This document shows, piece after piece, positions 43,825-52,572 of a stretch of DNA of 64,000 nucleotides (within the stretch, counting starts at the first letter, position 1; each line of letters begins with the position of its first letter). The DNA is from JAQWRV01 sp045564915 (GTDB lineage: Bacteria; Pseudomonadota; Alphaproteobacteria; Rhodospirillales; Rhodospirillaceae). The notes under the pieces were generated by a model. The model worked only from the letters and a program-made list of their open reading frames with translations. It was not told the DNA's origin and made no database searches. The stretch spans positions 192,655-256,654 of the forward strand of contig JBJLGL010000004.1 in the NCBI GenBank assembly GCA_045564915.1. The letters are read 5' to 3'. A program made the translations under genes and the position numbers.

Positions 43825-45747
43825 CTAGCGTTTAATTCTTAGGAGCTCGTCGAGCATTTCATCCGATGTGGTGATTACTTTGGCAGCAGAGGAGTATGCT
43901 CTCTGCGTTGTAATCATCTTTGTGAATTCCTGACCCAGGTCAACGGTTGAGGATTCTAATGCAGCTGCCTGTACGGCACCGGCACTGGCAGAACCTGCTT
44001 CACGCAACACGGGGGCTCCAGAATTGTCAGTTGAAGTCCAGACGTTACCGCTCAAGCTATTCAAGCCATTTGCGTTGGTGAATGTGGCAACCGGTATCAT
44101 AAATACAGGTTTCGTTACACCATTATCGAATAGAGCTGTAACAACGCCGTCTTCACCGATTGACACTCCAGCAAAGTTGCCGAACTTAGCACCGTTCTGC
44201 GATAGGAAATTTAGCTGGAAGTCACCAGCAAGCTGCGTCAGTCCATCCGGTGTTCCAAAGTTTCCGAGGAAGCCCTTAATGTCAGGACTTACGGCACTAC
44301 CTTCTTCCATATCAGCGGCGCCATTAGCCCATGAAATTTCGACACTGTGCAGTGCAGTTGTAGCCGTCGACTCATCAACACCAAACAACCTGAGAGGTAC
44401 GCCAGCGCCACTGAAATCAATTGAAGTTTGGTTGAGCGTACCTGCGGCTGGTAATCCACCGCCGCCAGCTACGTTAAACCAACCCCGCGTATCGTCAAGT
44501 ACCGGCACTGAGTATCCAGCTGCAAATCCACCCCCGCCTACAGCGTTTTGGACGACAACAGAATTTGGAACGGCGTCATTTACCTTGGCTGTGAAACCTA
44601 TCGCTACACCGCCAGTAGTTCTTGCGCCTTGGGTAAAGCTTAAGCCGTTCTCACCAGGAATCCGGCGAGCCCAGTTGCCCGGGACCGTTGGTGGGGCACC
44701 TTGCACCGCGACATCGCTCAAGAAAGTATTAACACGGGTTGCAATCAGGTCGAGAATTTGGCTGAGCGTTCGATTGTTTGTATCGACTGCCATGTTTGAG
44801 TTGGCGCCACCACCGACAGCCCAGGCAGCATCATCAGCAACGCCAGCACCCAGGATAAGGTTTAGGGTTTGAGCCCCAGCCCCGCCCGCACTCATTTCGA
44901 TTGTACCAGTAATCGGGGCTGTAAACGAATCCAAGAAGTCCAGCCGCCCTGCGGAAAAGTGAGTAACGCCGGTCGTGGTTTCTAGCTCGATTACAGCAGC
45001 CTGAGCCGGCGGCTCAATAGTAAGGCCCCAGCTGTTAGTGGCAACCTTATTAAACTCGTAAGTCATGTTGTGTGCATTACCGAGAGAGTCAAAAATCAAG
45101 TTGTTGACCCGTTCAGTGGACCCCACAAGGGCATCCGATGAAAGATTAGCGCCAATCGATACAGTTGTAGTTGGTGACGCGGTTCCACCAATGGTCTGTA
45201 TATTGAGAGGCTGCAAGTTGCGAGCGTCGATGACATTGTCATTGACCAAAACGCGGTCACCTTCGGTGTCGATGTATGACTTCATATAGATATCTTCACC
45301 GACCTGAACCTGGGCGGCAGTTTGACTACCGTCAAAGCCGGCCAACGGCCAACCTTGCATATAGAACCCACCAGCGTTTTGCAGATAACCTTCCTGGTCA
45401 ACCCTGAAAGACCCGGCACGTGTATATGCAAATTGGTCTCCACTTACCGGATTGGCAGCTTCGTTTGTAACAAAAAAGCCTTGCCCTGACATTGCGACGT
45501 CGGTCGACGATGTCGTTGCTTGAAGGAGACCCTGCAAATCGACAGTTTGGCGCGGAGCAGCTTGTACACCCCCAGGCGAGTACTGCGTCAGTGACACCTG
45601 GGATGTGACCAGGGTCCTAAAATTCACCTGTGTCCCTTTGAACCCAACCGTGTTTACGTTGGTTACGTTATCGGCGATGGCACCTAAAGCACTCGATTGT
45701 GCTTGTAGCCCCGATACGCCCGAATATAAAGCACCAAACAATGACAT
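43825..45747 (-). CDS. flgE: FlgE, flagellar hook protein
   Basis: This 640-residue protein is longer than the 400-residue enteric hook protein, as is common in alphaproteobacteria. The N-terminal helix and rod motif are clear: SLFGALYSGVSGLQAQSSAL then NVTNVNTVGFKGTQ. The C-terminal segment (STVDLGQEFTKMITTQRAYS, then KVITTSDEMLDELLRIKR) completes the coiled-coil core. The middle is Gly, Ala, Thr and Asn-rich, as in exposed hook domains. It is the last gene of fliK-flgD-flgE, with AAGGAGAG before its ATG. A small inverted repeat lies in the gap to flgD. Confidence 0.95.
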   Translation of the reverse strand: MSLFGALYSGVSGLQAQSSALGAIADNVTNVNTVGFKGTQVNFRTLVTSQVSLTQYSPGGVQAAPRQTVDLQGLLQATTSSTDVAMSGQGFFVTNEAANPVSGDQFAYTRAGSFRVDQEGYLQNAGGFYMQGWPLAGFDGSQTAAQVQVGEDIYMKSYIDTEGDRVLVNDNVIDARNLQPLNIQTIGGTASPTTTVSIGANLSSDALVGSTERVNNLIFDSLGNAHNMTYEFNKVATNSWGLTIEPPAQAAVIELETTTGVTHFSAGRLDFLDSFTAPITGTIEMSAGGAGAQTLNLILGAGVADDAAWAVGGGANSNMAVDTNNRTLSQILDLIATRVNTFLSDVAVQGAPPTVPGNWARRIPGENGLSFTQGARTTGGVAIGFTAKVNDAVPNSVVVQNAVGGGGFAAGYSVPVLDDTRGWFNVAGGGGLPAAGTLNQTSIDFSGAGVPLRLFGVDESTATTALHSVEISWANGAADMEEGSAVSPDIKGFLGNFGTPDGLTQLAGDFQLNFLSQNGAKFGNFAGVSIGEDGVVTALFDNGVTKPVFMIPVATFTNANGLNSLSGNVWTSTDNSGAPVLREAGSASAGAVQAAALESSTVDLGQEFTKMITTQRAYSSAAKVITTSDEMLDELLRIKR

Positions 45748-45760
45748 CTTGTCTCTCCTT

Positions 45761-45775
45761 ACGTGTACCGCACGT
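45761..45775 (-). promoter_or_regulatory. Short inverted repeat before flgE
   Basis: ACGTG and CACGT flank TACCG, 14 nt upstream of the flgE start. The hairpin would lie near the ribosome site and could tune translation of the hook protein. The arms are only 5 bp, so chance cannot be excluded. Confidence 0.3.
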
Positions 45776-45830
45776 GACTTGTCCCAAATGACAGGTTATC
45801 TCGGCGGCGGTTAATTTCTTCCTAACGTGT

Positions 45831-46535
45831 TCATAGCTGTTGTTGTTGTTTTGCCGTCTCACTGACTGATAATATCTGGTCGATTGGGACAGCAACCTGG
45901 TCCATCAGCATGATGGTCGTACCGTTTACATTGGTGAGTCCTGTGACTCGGCCGAACGCCGTTGTCCACGTGGGAACGGGATCTTCTCCGATAGGCACAG
46001 CAATAGTTTCTATACTGTAGGTGCCGTCTGGCAGTTGGGCGCCCGTAGCATTGTGGGTGCCATTCCATATCAATTCATGCACGCCAGGATTGGTTCTACC
46101 CTGCTCGGTGTGGACAATTTCACCGGCTGGATCGCGAATAACAATTGTTGTTTTTGCGCTTTCTGCGCCAAGGCCATAGGCCATACGTGCCATACCATTC
46201 TGTAACGGCACTTTATCGCTGCCAGCTTCAATGGTTTCACCGATGTAGTTCACAGCGCTTGTTACTATGCTCTGTTGGGTCAAGCCGACAACATTCGTCA
46301 TACCTTCATTCAAGTTGATCTGTTGCTCAACTTGGGCAAATTGAACGAGCTGGTTCGTAAATTCAGTCGAATCCATCGGCGACAGCGGATCCTGGTTCTT
46401 GAGCTGCGACGTGAGCAGCTGCAAAAAAGAATCCAGGTCCTTGGCGAGTTTATTTCTATCAGCTTCTGTCTGGGACAGAACTGCGCCAGACTCACCACCG
46501 ATTAGACCCGTAACGTTTGCTGCAAGATCAGACAT
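45831..46535 (-). CDS. flgD: FlgD, hook capping protein
   Basis: This 234-residue scaffold caps the growing hook. The conserved N-terminal block is KDLDSFLQLLTSQLKNQDPL then SPMDSTEFTNQLVQFAQVEQ. The C-terminal half carries the FlgD Ig-like/tudor fold (GRTNPGVHELIWNGTHNATG, then ADGTYS-like QLPDGTYSIETIAV). It precedes flgE by 83 nt and follows fliK by 24 nt. Confidence 0.95.
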   Translation of the reverse strand: MSDLAANVTGLIGGESGAVLSQTEADRNKLAKDLDSFLQLLTSQLKNQDPLSPMDSTEFTNQLVQFAQVEQQINLNEGMTNVVGLTQQSIVTSAVNYIGETIEAGSDKVPLQNGMARMAYGLGAESAKTTIVIRDPAGEIVHTEQGRTNPGVHELIWNGTHNATGAQLPDGTYSIETIAVPIGEDPVPTWTTAFGRVTGLTNVNGTTIMLMDQVAVPIDQILSVSETAKQQQQL

Positions 46536-46559
46536 GCTGTAATACTTCCCTATCGTACC

Positions 46560-48836
46560 CTAGACCGTTGTATCAACACCGCCGCGAGCTGCGGCAGCTT
46601 GTTGGCGGTCAAATTCTTTTTCTTCCGCAGGCAATCCATCATCTGGATTGCCGTCTGTTTCATCATTATCAGCGTGCTCTGTCTGGTCCTTCTGGTTTCC
46701 ACTGCCTTGGCCTTGTATCTCACTCCGTAGAGCAAAATGTAGATTGTTGGAGTCAGTGCGTAGGCCAGCATCCTGTAGGGCGCGCTCAAGGCCACGTGCA
46801 TCCCGTTGGAGCATATCAAGTGTGTCTTTTACGTCCGCTGTGATGAACGCTCTAACTTTACCGTCTTGGGATAGTTCCATCTTTACTTCAATACGGCCCA
46901 AATTTGCTGGCCGTAATTGAATGCTGACCCGGTCCATTCCTGCTTTGACAGATTTATTGATATGGACTTTGATTTGTTCAATGTACTGACCAGACGTTGG
47001 TGCTGGTGGGCGTTCCATTCCAGACAGTTGCTGAACTTGCTGGGTGAATGACTGGCCCGACTGGGCGGGGGCAACCTGTGCGGTCGGCTGCGGTGTATTG
47101 GAGAGTGTTGAACCTGTTTGACTAGAGTGTCCCTGGCTCAGACCCCCGTTGCCCTGAGGTAAAGCGCTACCGCTTTCAGGGCGTGATATTGGTGCGTTCG
47201 CAATTTGGCCAGCTTGAGAAGGCTGGGAATGAGATTGAGATACAGAAGCAGGAACGGCAGTATTTGTCTGTGTGGTCGCCCTCTGCGTCTGGTTCTCTGT
47301 CGTTTCTAAAACGGCTGCATTCGAAGCGGAACCGGTCCCAGCTTGTCCGTTGGCTGTCGCAATCGTTCTGGATTCACCAGCATTGTAGCCAACGAAGCGA
47401 TTAAACTGTCCTGGCTCTGACGGGCCTTGGTTAGCGCGTTGGCCGTCAACTGTAACCTGAACGCGTGCCTGTGTATTTTCACCTAGCCGCTGCGACAAGT
47501 CTTGAGACTGAGCCTGTGATAGGGGTGAGCGGATTTCTGTTGTCTGTGGCAGAACCCTGTCGGTGCGACCTTCAGAGCTTTGTGGTGTTTGATTCTGTGA
47601 TGCCTGAGTGCTGGCCTGTTGCGCTACGCTAGTCTGCGTCGCGGCAGAGGGGATAACTGCCGTCTGCGCCACAGCAGGCTGCATTTCCGTTGTCTGCCCT
47701 ATGACCCTTTCTCGGCCAGTATCAGAGCCCTGAAGAATTTCAGCGCCTTGTTGCTCCCTAGTTTGCCCCTGTTGGGTATTGGGTTGCGGCGCTCTATTCG
47801 CTTGGTCTTGCCTCGTAGTATCTAGAGTCTGTGTTACTGGCTTTGTATTAGGCTCTGCTACTCGATCAGTCGCGTTAGCTTGAAAGGTAGCAATATTGAT
47901 TTCATTCTTTTGCGTTGTTGGTATTTCAACAGGGGCGGGTGCACTCTTATCTTGGTTGGACTGCTCAGCGTTCAACTTTGGTTCGTCCGTTTGTGTCACC
48001 CTCTTTCCAATGGAGTCAAATATGGGGCTGGCTTGGTCGCCGTTCTGAGGCGTTAATTCGGTGTCATCGTCTTGCGACTCCACCGTTACAATAGATGTAA
48101 GTGCGAGGTCATTTTGGTCTGATTGATCAGACTTGAGCGCAGGGTTCTCTGTTTGCGTTTCTGGTGTGGTCTGAATATCGCCATGGCTGGTTTTACTATT
48201 TATGGAAGGAGAAACCTCCGCCACTTTCTCAGTTGAAACTCCGGTATTTGGATCGGCGGTCAGGGTTACTATGGCTTGGTCTGGTTCTAATTTGGGAGTG
48301 GTTCCCACCAGAATGCTATCCTTGCCGTCAGCACTGAGAATATTTTCAGGCGCCTCAGTTTGGCCTATTCTAAGGCTGTTTACTTTAAGAGTATCTTGGT
48401 TCCCGGATTTTTCTGTAGCGGTATTTTGATTCCTGGAGTTTTCTGCAGCCGAATCTTGGTTCTTAGCAGTTACTGCTTCCGAATCTTTGTCGGCGGGCTC
48501 GTCATTGTCAGCTTCTTTTTCGTGATTCGCGCTGTCGTCTTCAGTAAAGTCTTTATCTTTTCTGCCGTCCAGCTCCTCTGCATCATTCAGATCTTCTATA
48601 CCGTCACGGCCATCATCCGAATTATCAACAGTGTTGCTGTCGAGGACTAGTTCACTTCTATCGTCGCGTCGGATCGACCCCTTTAGCGTAGAGATTAAAA
48701 CGTCATGACTCTGTTGGGTATTACCTGTGAGCTGCAAGAGAGCTGCGAAACTGTTGGCAGCTGTCTTAAAGCTGTCTGTTGGACTCGAGGCCGCTTTGCC
48801 TTCTGCGTGCTGCCTGATTCCGTCAATTCCATCCAT
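46560..48836 (-). CDS. fliK: FliK, hook-length control protein
   Basis: This 758-residue protein is mostly disordered, rich in Gln, Asn, Ser, Thr and Glu, with a short imperfect repeat in the N-terminal third (units like NQDSAAENSR and NQNTATEKSG). The C-terminal folded domain is the Flg_hook domain: VSIQLRPANLGRIEVKMELS, KVRAFITADVKDTLDMLQRD, then LERALQDAGL. It measures the hook and switches export from hook to filament. It is first in the fliK-flgD-flgE operon, with a sigma-54 promoter 80-95 nt upstream. Confidence 0.93.
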   Translation of the reverse strand: MDGIDGIRQHAEGKAASSPTDSFKTAANSFAALLQLTGNTQQSHDVLISTLKGSIRRDDRSELVLDSNTVDNSDDGRDGIEDLNDAEELDGRKDKDFTEDDSANHEKEADNDEPADKDSEAVTAKNQDSAAENSRNQNTATEKSGNQDTLKVNSLRIGQTEAPENILSADGKDSILVGTTPKLEPDQAIVTLTADPNTGVSTEKVAEVSPSINSKTSHGDIQTTPETQTENPALKSDQSDQNDLALTSIVTVESQDDDTELTPQNGDQASPIFDSIGKRVTQTDEPKLNAEQSNQDKSAPAPVEIPTTQKNEINIATFQANATDRVAEPNTKPVTQTLDTTRQDQANRAPQPNTQQGQTREQQGAEILQGSDTGRERVIGQTTEMQPAVAQTAVIPSAATQTSVAQQASTQASQNQTPQSSEGRTDRVLPQTTEIRSPLSQAQSQDLSQRLGENTQARVQVTVDGQRANQGPSEPGQFNRFVGYNAGESRTIATANGQAGTGSASNAAVLETTENQTQRATTQTNTAVPASVSQSHSQPSQAGQIANAPISRPESGSALPQGNGGLSQGHSSQTGSTLSNTPQPTAQVAPAQSGQSFTQQVQQLSGMERPPAPTSGQYIEQIKVHINKSVKAGMDRVSIQLRPANLGRIEVKMELSQDGKVRAFITADVKDTLDMLQRDARGLERALQDAGLRTDSNNLHFALRSEIQGQGSGNQKDQTEHADNDETDGNPDDGLPAEEKEFDRQQAAAARGGVDTTV

Positions 48837-48915
48837 TATCTTTGTCCTCGTTCGCTACAAAAGCCCTAATGGTACCGGTTTACGGTCCCAGACACACAGG
48901 CTCGACCAATTGGCA

Positions 48916-48931
48916 TGCAAATCCCGGGCCA
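48916..48931 (-). promoter_or_regulatory. Sigma-54 promoter of fliK-flgD-flgE
   Basis: Read on the minus strand: TTGGCCCG-GGAT-TTGCA, with GG and GC 10 nt apart. It matches the TGGCACG-N4-TTGC consensus except for one base in the -24 part. The start of transcription would be about 69 nt upstream of the fliK ATG. FlbD is the likely activator. Confidence 0.72.
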
Positions 48932-48997
48932 ATTTGAAAACGAACGCTAAGGCACTGATTGTTAAAGAGTTTTCTTGTCTGTAGATTTTGTTAGCCT

Positions 48998-49041
48998 GCC
49001 CTAGTGGTAGCGGACAAGCGGCATCTTTTGCCTACTAGGGC
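48998..49041. promoter_or_regulatory. Nested inverted repeat between FlgL-like gene and fliK promoter
   Basis: Outer arms GCCCTAGT (48998-49005) and ACTAGGGC (49034-49041) enclose an inner GGCA-N5-TGCC (49020-49032). It begins 67 bp upstream of the fliK sigma-54 promoter. It could be the terminator of the FlgL-like gene (no T-run seen) or an activator-binding site; the inner element is a loose match to the flhA and fliF dyads (10 of 13 bases on the minus strand). Confidence 0.5.
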
Positions 49042-49100
49042 AACAATTGCCTGGCTAAATGTCTGGCTCATACCTAGTTTTCTAGAGGGTTACTTGTTTC

Positions 49101-50492
49101 TTAGGCCAAGAGGTCAAAGGTGAAAGGATTCGTGACGAAATTAGCAAATACGTTGACATAGTTTTGCTGCTGTCGGCTTAGATTATCCAGATTGACCAGC
49201 ATAGCTTGCTGTTGCTGTACGGCCTCAATTAAAAGTGAATCTACTTCATCAATTTGCTTAAGTTGGGCCTGAGTCTTTTCTGCCGAAAGCCGATCAAACT
49301 CTCTACTAATCCGCGCTGAATCACTAGATACCTTGGCGGCTGATGCTTCCAGTTTTCCCTCTGCAAGAGTCAGCAAGACCTCTGCGCGACTAATAGCTTC
49401 AAAAGCACTTTCTCGCCCTTCGGTTGTTGCCAAACCTTCGTAGAACCAGGCTGGCATAATTTCGAGGCCATCACGCTGAAGCGTGCCTCCATACTTTTTA
49501 GGAGCAGCATCCGGATCAATCGTGATTGCCACTATGATGAAATTGGTTGCATCATCAAAAGCAAGTTGCTCAACGGCGTTACGGGTAGACGAAGTATTCG
49601 TAAGTTCGAGGCCGCCGACAGAGGTGGTAGTCCCTAGCATACCCTGCAGTTCAGAGTACTGTTGAACTAAGTCGACACCCAATTCCGGGACCCAAACAGT
49701 GCCAGTTTCTTCGTCAGTCGGTCCGCTCACCCTAGCAATCGCATTTACAAAAGCATCAATGCCTTCCATACCCGCTGCGAGATTTTGGGCGTGGATAGCA
49801 TTGACTATAGCAACGCCGAAATCAAACGATGCCATATTAAACCCTTGAGCACGGGCAACGACCCGAGATGCAGCTACGCCTTCTGAGAAAGCGGCATCCG
49901 TCGACTTGCCTGCGTCTATAGCCGCCTGATAGGCACTAATTCCGGCGGATGTAATATTAGCTTGATCGGTCCCGTACAAGACGTTAATTCTGTAATCCGA
50001 ACCGACATGTGTGCCTTCCAGCTTGGTGGTCTGGACCCCTAAATCGCTACGATATTCAATCTCATTGGGGGTAAATTCTGATCTTTCTATTGATCCGACA
50101 AGGTTGAAAGCTTGGCTGAGCCGGTTTGCTTCGTTGTTAATCGCATTAAAGGCAAGGTCAAATTCTTCGGCTCGAAATTCTACATCTTCGCCGGTCTCAC
50201 CGGCATAGGCGACTGTGGTACGCAAATTCAGAAGTATTGTGCGGATTCTTTCAATGCTCTCCTGGCCATTCTCTACCGAGGCACTGGCGTTATTGATTTG
50301 GGCCTTAACACTGATGTAGCGCTCACTTTCCGAATCTAAATCTGCTTTGGTTTGTTGAAATTTCTCATCAATGACAACTTTCTTTTCCGCGAATCGGAGC
50401 GCTGCCGTTTCACGGATCTGATCGAACAAAAAGCTTGGTGTAGCTACGAGTGGGCCCTGACCCGTCTGCGTAGCTTGCAGAATACCTACCAA
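49101..50492 (-). CDS. Flagellin/FlgL-like coiled protein of unknown role
   Basis: No ATG precedes the coding part; the TTG at 50492 has GGAG 7 nt upstream and the frame closes with a stop just before it, so TTG is the probable start. The 463-residue product has long helical, coiled-coil-like ends (about 20-110 and 365-450) around a globular middle, the layout of flagellin, FlgK and FlgL, but it lacks their usual terminal signatures. The end (NVFANFVTNPFTFDLLA) is hydrophobic. It lies immediately upstream of the fliK operon, on the same strand. I infer an exported flagellar junction or filament-associated protein; this is unproven. Confidence 0.55.
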   Translation of the reverse strand: MVGILQATQTGQGPLVATPSFLFDQIRETAALRFAEKKVVIDEKFQQTKADLDSESERYISVKAQINNASASVENGQESIERIRTILLNLRTTVAYAGETGEDVEFRAEEFDLAFNAINNEANRLSQAFNLVGSIERSEFTPNEIEYRSDLGVQTTKLEGTHVGSDYRINVLYGTDQANITSAGISAYQAAIDAGKSTDAAFSEGVAASRVVARAQGFNMASFDFGVAIVNAIHAQNLAAGMEGIDAFVNAIARVSGPTDEETGTVWVPELGVDLVQQYSELQGMLGTTTSVGGLELTNTSSTRNAVEQLAFDDATNFIIVAITIDPDAAPKKYGGTLQRDGLEIMPAWFYEGLATTEGRESAFEAISRAEVLLTLAEGKLEASAAKVSSDSARISREFDRLSAEKTQAQLKQIDEVDSLLIEAVQQQQAMLVNLDNLSRQQQNYVNVFANFVTNPFTFDLLA

Positions 50493-50617
50493 GTTTGCAC
50501 TCCAACCATCATCTATGTAGTCCTATGTAAATTGGGTCAGAACAATCTATTTATCTCTAACAGGCCATGATTGCTATGGCTGTTGACTTTCCAAAAGTTT
50601 GCGATAGCAGTCGTGTC

Positions 50618-52477
50618 TTACCAAGACCTTAATGCGTTGGAAATATCTGTAATTACTTCGGTCCAGTTACCCCGCGTTGGTTGCCGGAACAACCGCATAC
50701 TGTCATACCAATGAGTATGCCCTTGGCTCAGTCCCCATCGGTAATCAGGCATAAACGGTAAAATAGTCCATGTTTCCATGCCAAGAGCCCCGGATAAATG
50801 AATCACTGAAGTATCGACACCAATAACTAGGTCAAGCTGTGATATAATAGCCGCTGTATCCGCGAAGTTCTGCACTACTTTGTCGCAGGAAAACGTGATT
50901 CGTTCCTTAGGAAAATGCGATACCTCAGCTGCTGCTGGCCCGATCTGCAATGCTATGAAGTCGGCGTCAGTTGCATCGAACAAGGGCAAGAAAAGTGACG
51001 GCTCTATTTTACGCCGTCGCTCAATCTTATTATCAGGAGAACCAGCCCAAACTATGCCAACTCGTTTCTGTCCTGTTTGAGGCACACATATGCGGTCTTC
51101 TATTATCTCAGGTGCGTTCAAGTATCTATTAGCCATTGGTGTTTTTCTGCCGTCGAATCCGAGACGGTACGGTAAAGAGAGTAGCGGCAAATGAGCCGTT
51201 GCGGACGGCGGAAACTCTTCCAGCGGAATAACGTCATCGAGACCAGGGAAGTTTTTTAGAAGTGGGATCAACGGAGTTTGACATCCGAGAATAATGTGAT
51301 TGCAACGCTCCTTAACGTTTTCAATGAACCGTACAAACTGGATGGTATCTCCCAGACCCTGTTCTGCATGTACGTATAAAACCCCTTCCACGATTGGTGA
51401 TCCATCCCAGGGGGGTGTGGGGTACGACCTCTTCTGCAAAGCGAATTCCGGAAGTTGCCAACGCCACTCCAGTTCTTCCCACCCCTCAGTATTACGTTCA
51501 GTTAATAATAATAGCCAAGCTAAATTGTAGTGGGCTTCGGGATTGCTTGGTTTCAATACCAGCGATCTACGCAAGGCTATCTCAGCTTTGTTGAGATCGC
51601 CGAGGGAGAGGTAGGTCACGCCTAAGTTGGTCTGAATATCCCAGCGGCCGGGCATGTCAGCAGCCAACGCCTCAAACAGAGGTAGGGCGCGTTCATGATG
51701 TTCTTGTTTGGCTAGCAAACATGCCAGGTTATAGGTTGCATCCATTGTATTGGGATCGAGTTCTAGAGCCTTACGGATAGCAGACTCTGCTCCGTCAAGA
51801 TCACCTGATTGGTCAAGAACATTGGCTAGGTTAGCATATGCAACCGCTAGGCTGGGATTGAGACGGATAGCTATGCGGTAGTGTTCTTCAGCTTCAGGAA
51901 GGTTGCCAATAGCGCGGCAAGCAACGCCGAGGTCGTTTTGGGCACTTGCATCATCTGGTGCCAGTTGAACGGCGTGAGTAAAGCTTGAGAAGGCATCTTT
52001 AAAGGCTTTCAGGGCTCGTTCGGTCCGGCCCTTGAGACGCCAGACCTGGGGCTTATTCGAAAAGTGTTCTGCTGTATCGGTTAAGACATAGAGACTTTCT
52101 TTATAATGCTCAGTTGCATTGAAAGCGCGGGCGAGATGAAGCCGAGGCTCTAGGGCTTGCGGAGCCCGCTTCACAGCTTCAGCCAGAATTGTTGAAGCTT
52201 TAGAGGGGTAGCCTGCTTGAATCAAAGTTGCTCCAAGAGCCACTAGTGCATCGATATGATTGGGATCAGACCGGACAGCCTTCTTGAATAAGTCAATTGC
52301 AACGTCTGTCTTATCTTGATTGGAAGCGATTAGCCCTAAGCCATAGAGGACTTGGGAATTGTGGGGCTGGTCCACCATAATGCCAAGAAAGAGGCTTTTT
52401 GCCTCTTCCAGGTCTCCCTTGGCAACACATGCCATAGCATGATTAATAGAATCATGATTAATAGAATATTGTATCAT
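50618..52477 (-). CDS. TPR protein with C-terminal GT9-like glycosyltransferase domain (copy 1)
   Basis: This 619-residue protein begins with about ten tetratricopeptide repeats (residues 10-345), for example AYANLANVLDQSGDLDGAES and ATYNLACLLAKQEHHERALP. The second part (350-615) resembles heptosyltransferase-like GT-B domains: YVHAEQGLGDTIQFVRFIEN, VGIVWAGSPDN, and DLVIGVDTSVIHLSGALGME. It is divergent from a shorter paralogue at 52573-54156. The start is unsure: ATG at 52477 and ATG at 52435 are both possible, and a 15-bp duplication lies between them. It is in a glycosyltransferase cluster between hook and flagellin genes, so flagellin glycosylation is the leading guess. Confidence 0.82.
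   Translation of the reverse strand: MIQYSINHDSINHAMACVAKGDLEEAKSLFLGIMVDQPHNSQVLYGLGLIASNQDKTDVAIDLFKKAVRSDPNHIDALVALGATLIQAGYPSKASTILAEAVKRAPQALEPRLHLARAFNATEHYKESLYVLTDTAEHFSNKPQVWRLKGRTERALKAFKDAFSSFTHAVQLAPDDASAQNDLGVACRAIGNLPEAEEHYRIAIRLNPSLAVAYANLANVLDQSGDLDGAESAIRKALELDPNTMDATYNLACLLAKQEHHERALPLFEALAADMPGRWDIQTNLGVTYLSLGDLNKAEIALRRSLVLKPSNPEAHYNLAWLLLLTERNTEGWEELEWRWQLPEFALQKRSYPTPPWDGSPIVEGVLYVHAEQGLGDTIQFVRFIENVKERCNHIILGCQTPLIPLLKNFPGLDDVIPLEEFPPSATAHLPLLSLPYRLGFDGRKTPMANRYLNAPEIIEDRICVPQTGQKRVGIVWAGSPDNKIERRRKIEPSLFLPLFDATDADFIALQIGPAAAEVSHFPKERITFSCDKVVQNFADTAAIISQLDLVIGVDTSVIHLSGALGMETWTILPFMPDYRWGLSQGHTHWYDSMRLFRQPTRGNWTEVITDISNALRSW
52439..52468 (-). repeat. Tandem duplication of 15 bp at the start of a TPR-glycosyltransferase gene
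   Basis: Two adjacent 15-bp units beginning ATGATTAATAGAAT differ only in the last base. They encode SINH-D-SINH in frame in the minus-strand gene. The unit length keeps the frame. It lies at the 5' end where the true start is in doubt. Confidence 0.85.
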
Positions 52478-52572
52478 TCAAAAAGGCCGGGCTGCTGAGG
52501 ACATCTAATACCTTTGCTGGGCTCTACACGTAGGGCTTGGCGCTTTGGTCTTAACGCATGATAATCTAGCTC

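Noticed and set aside
44024..44872. 282-residue plus-strand frame inside flgE
   Set aside because: Antisense shadow caused by Gly/Ala/Thr-rich hook sequence; composition is not that of a real protein.
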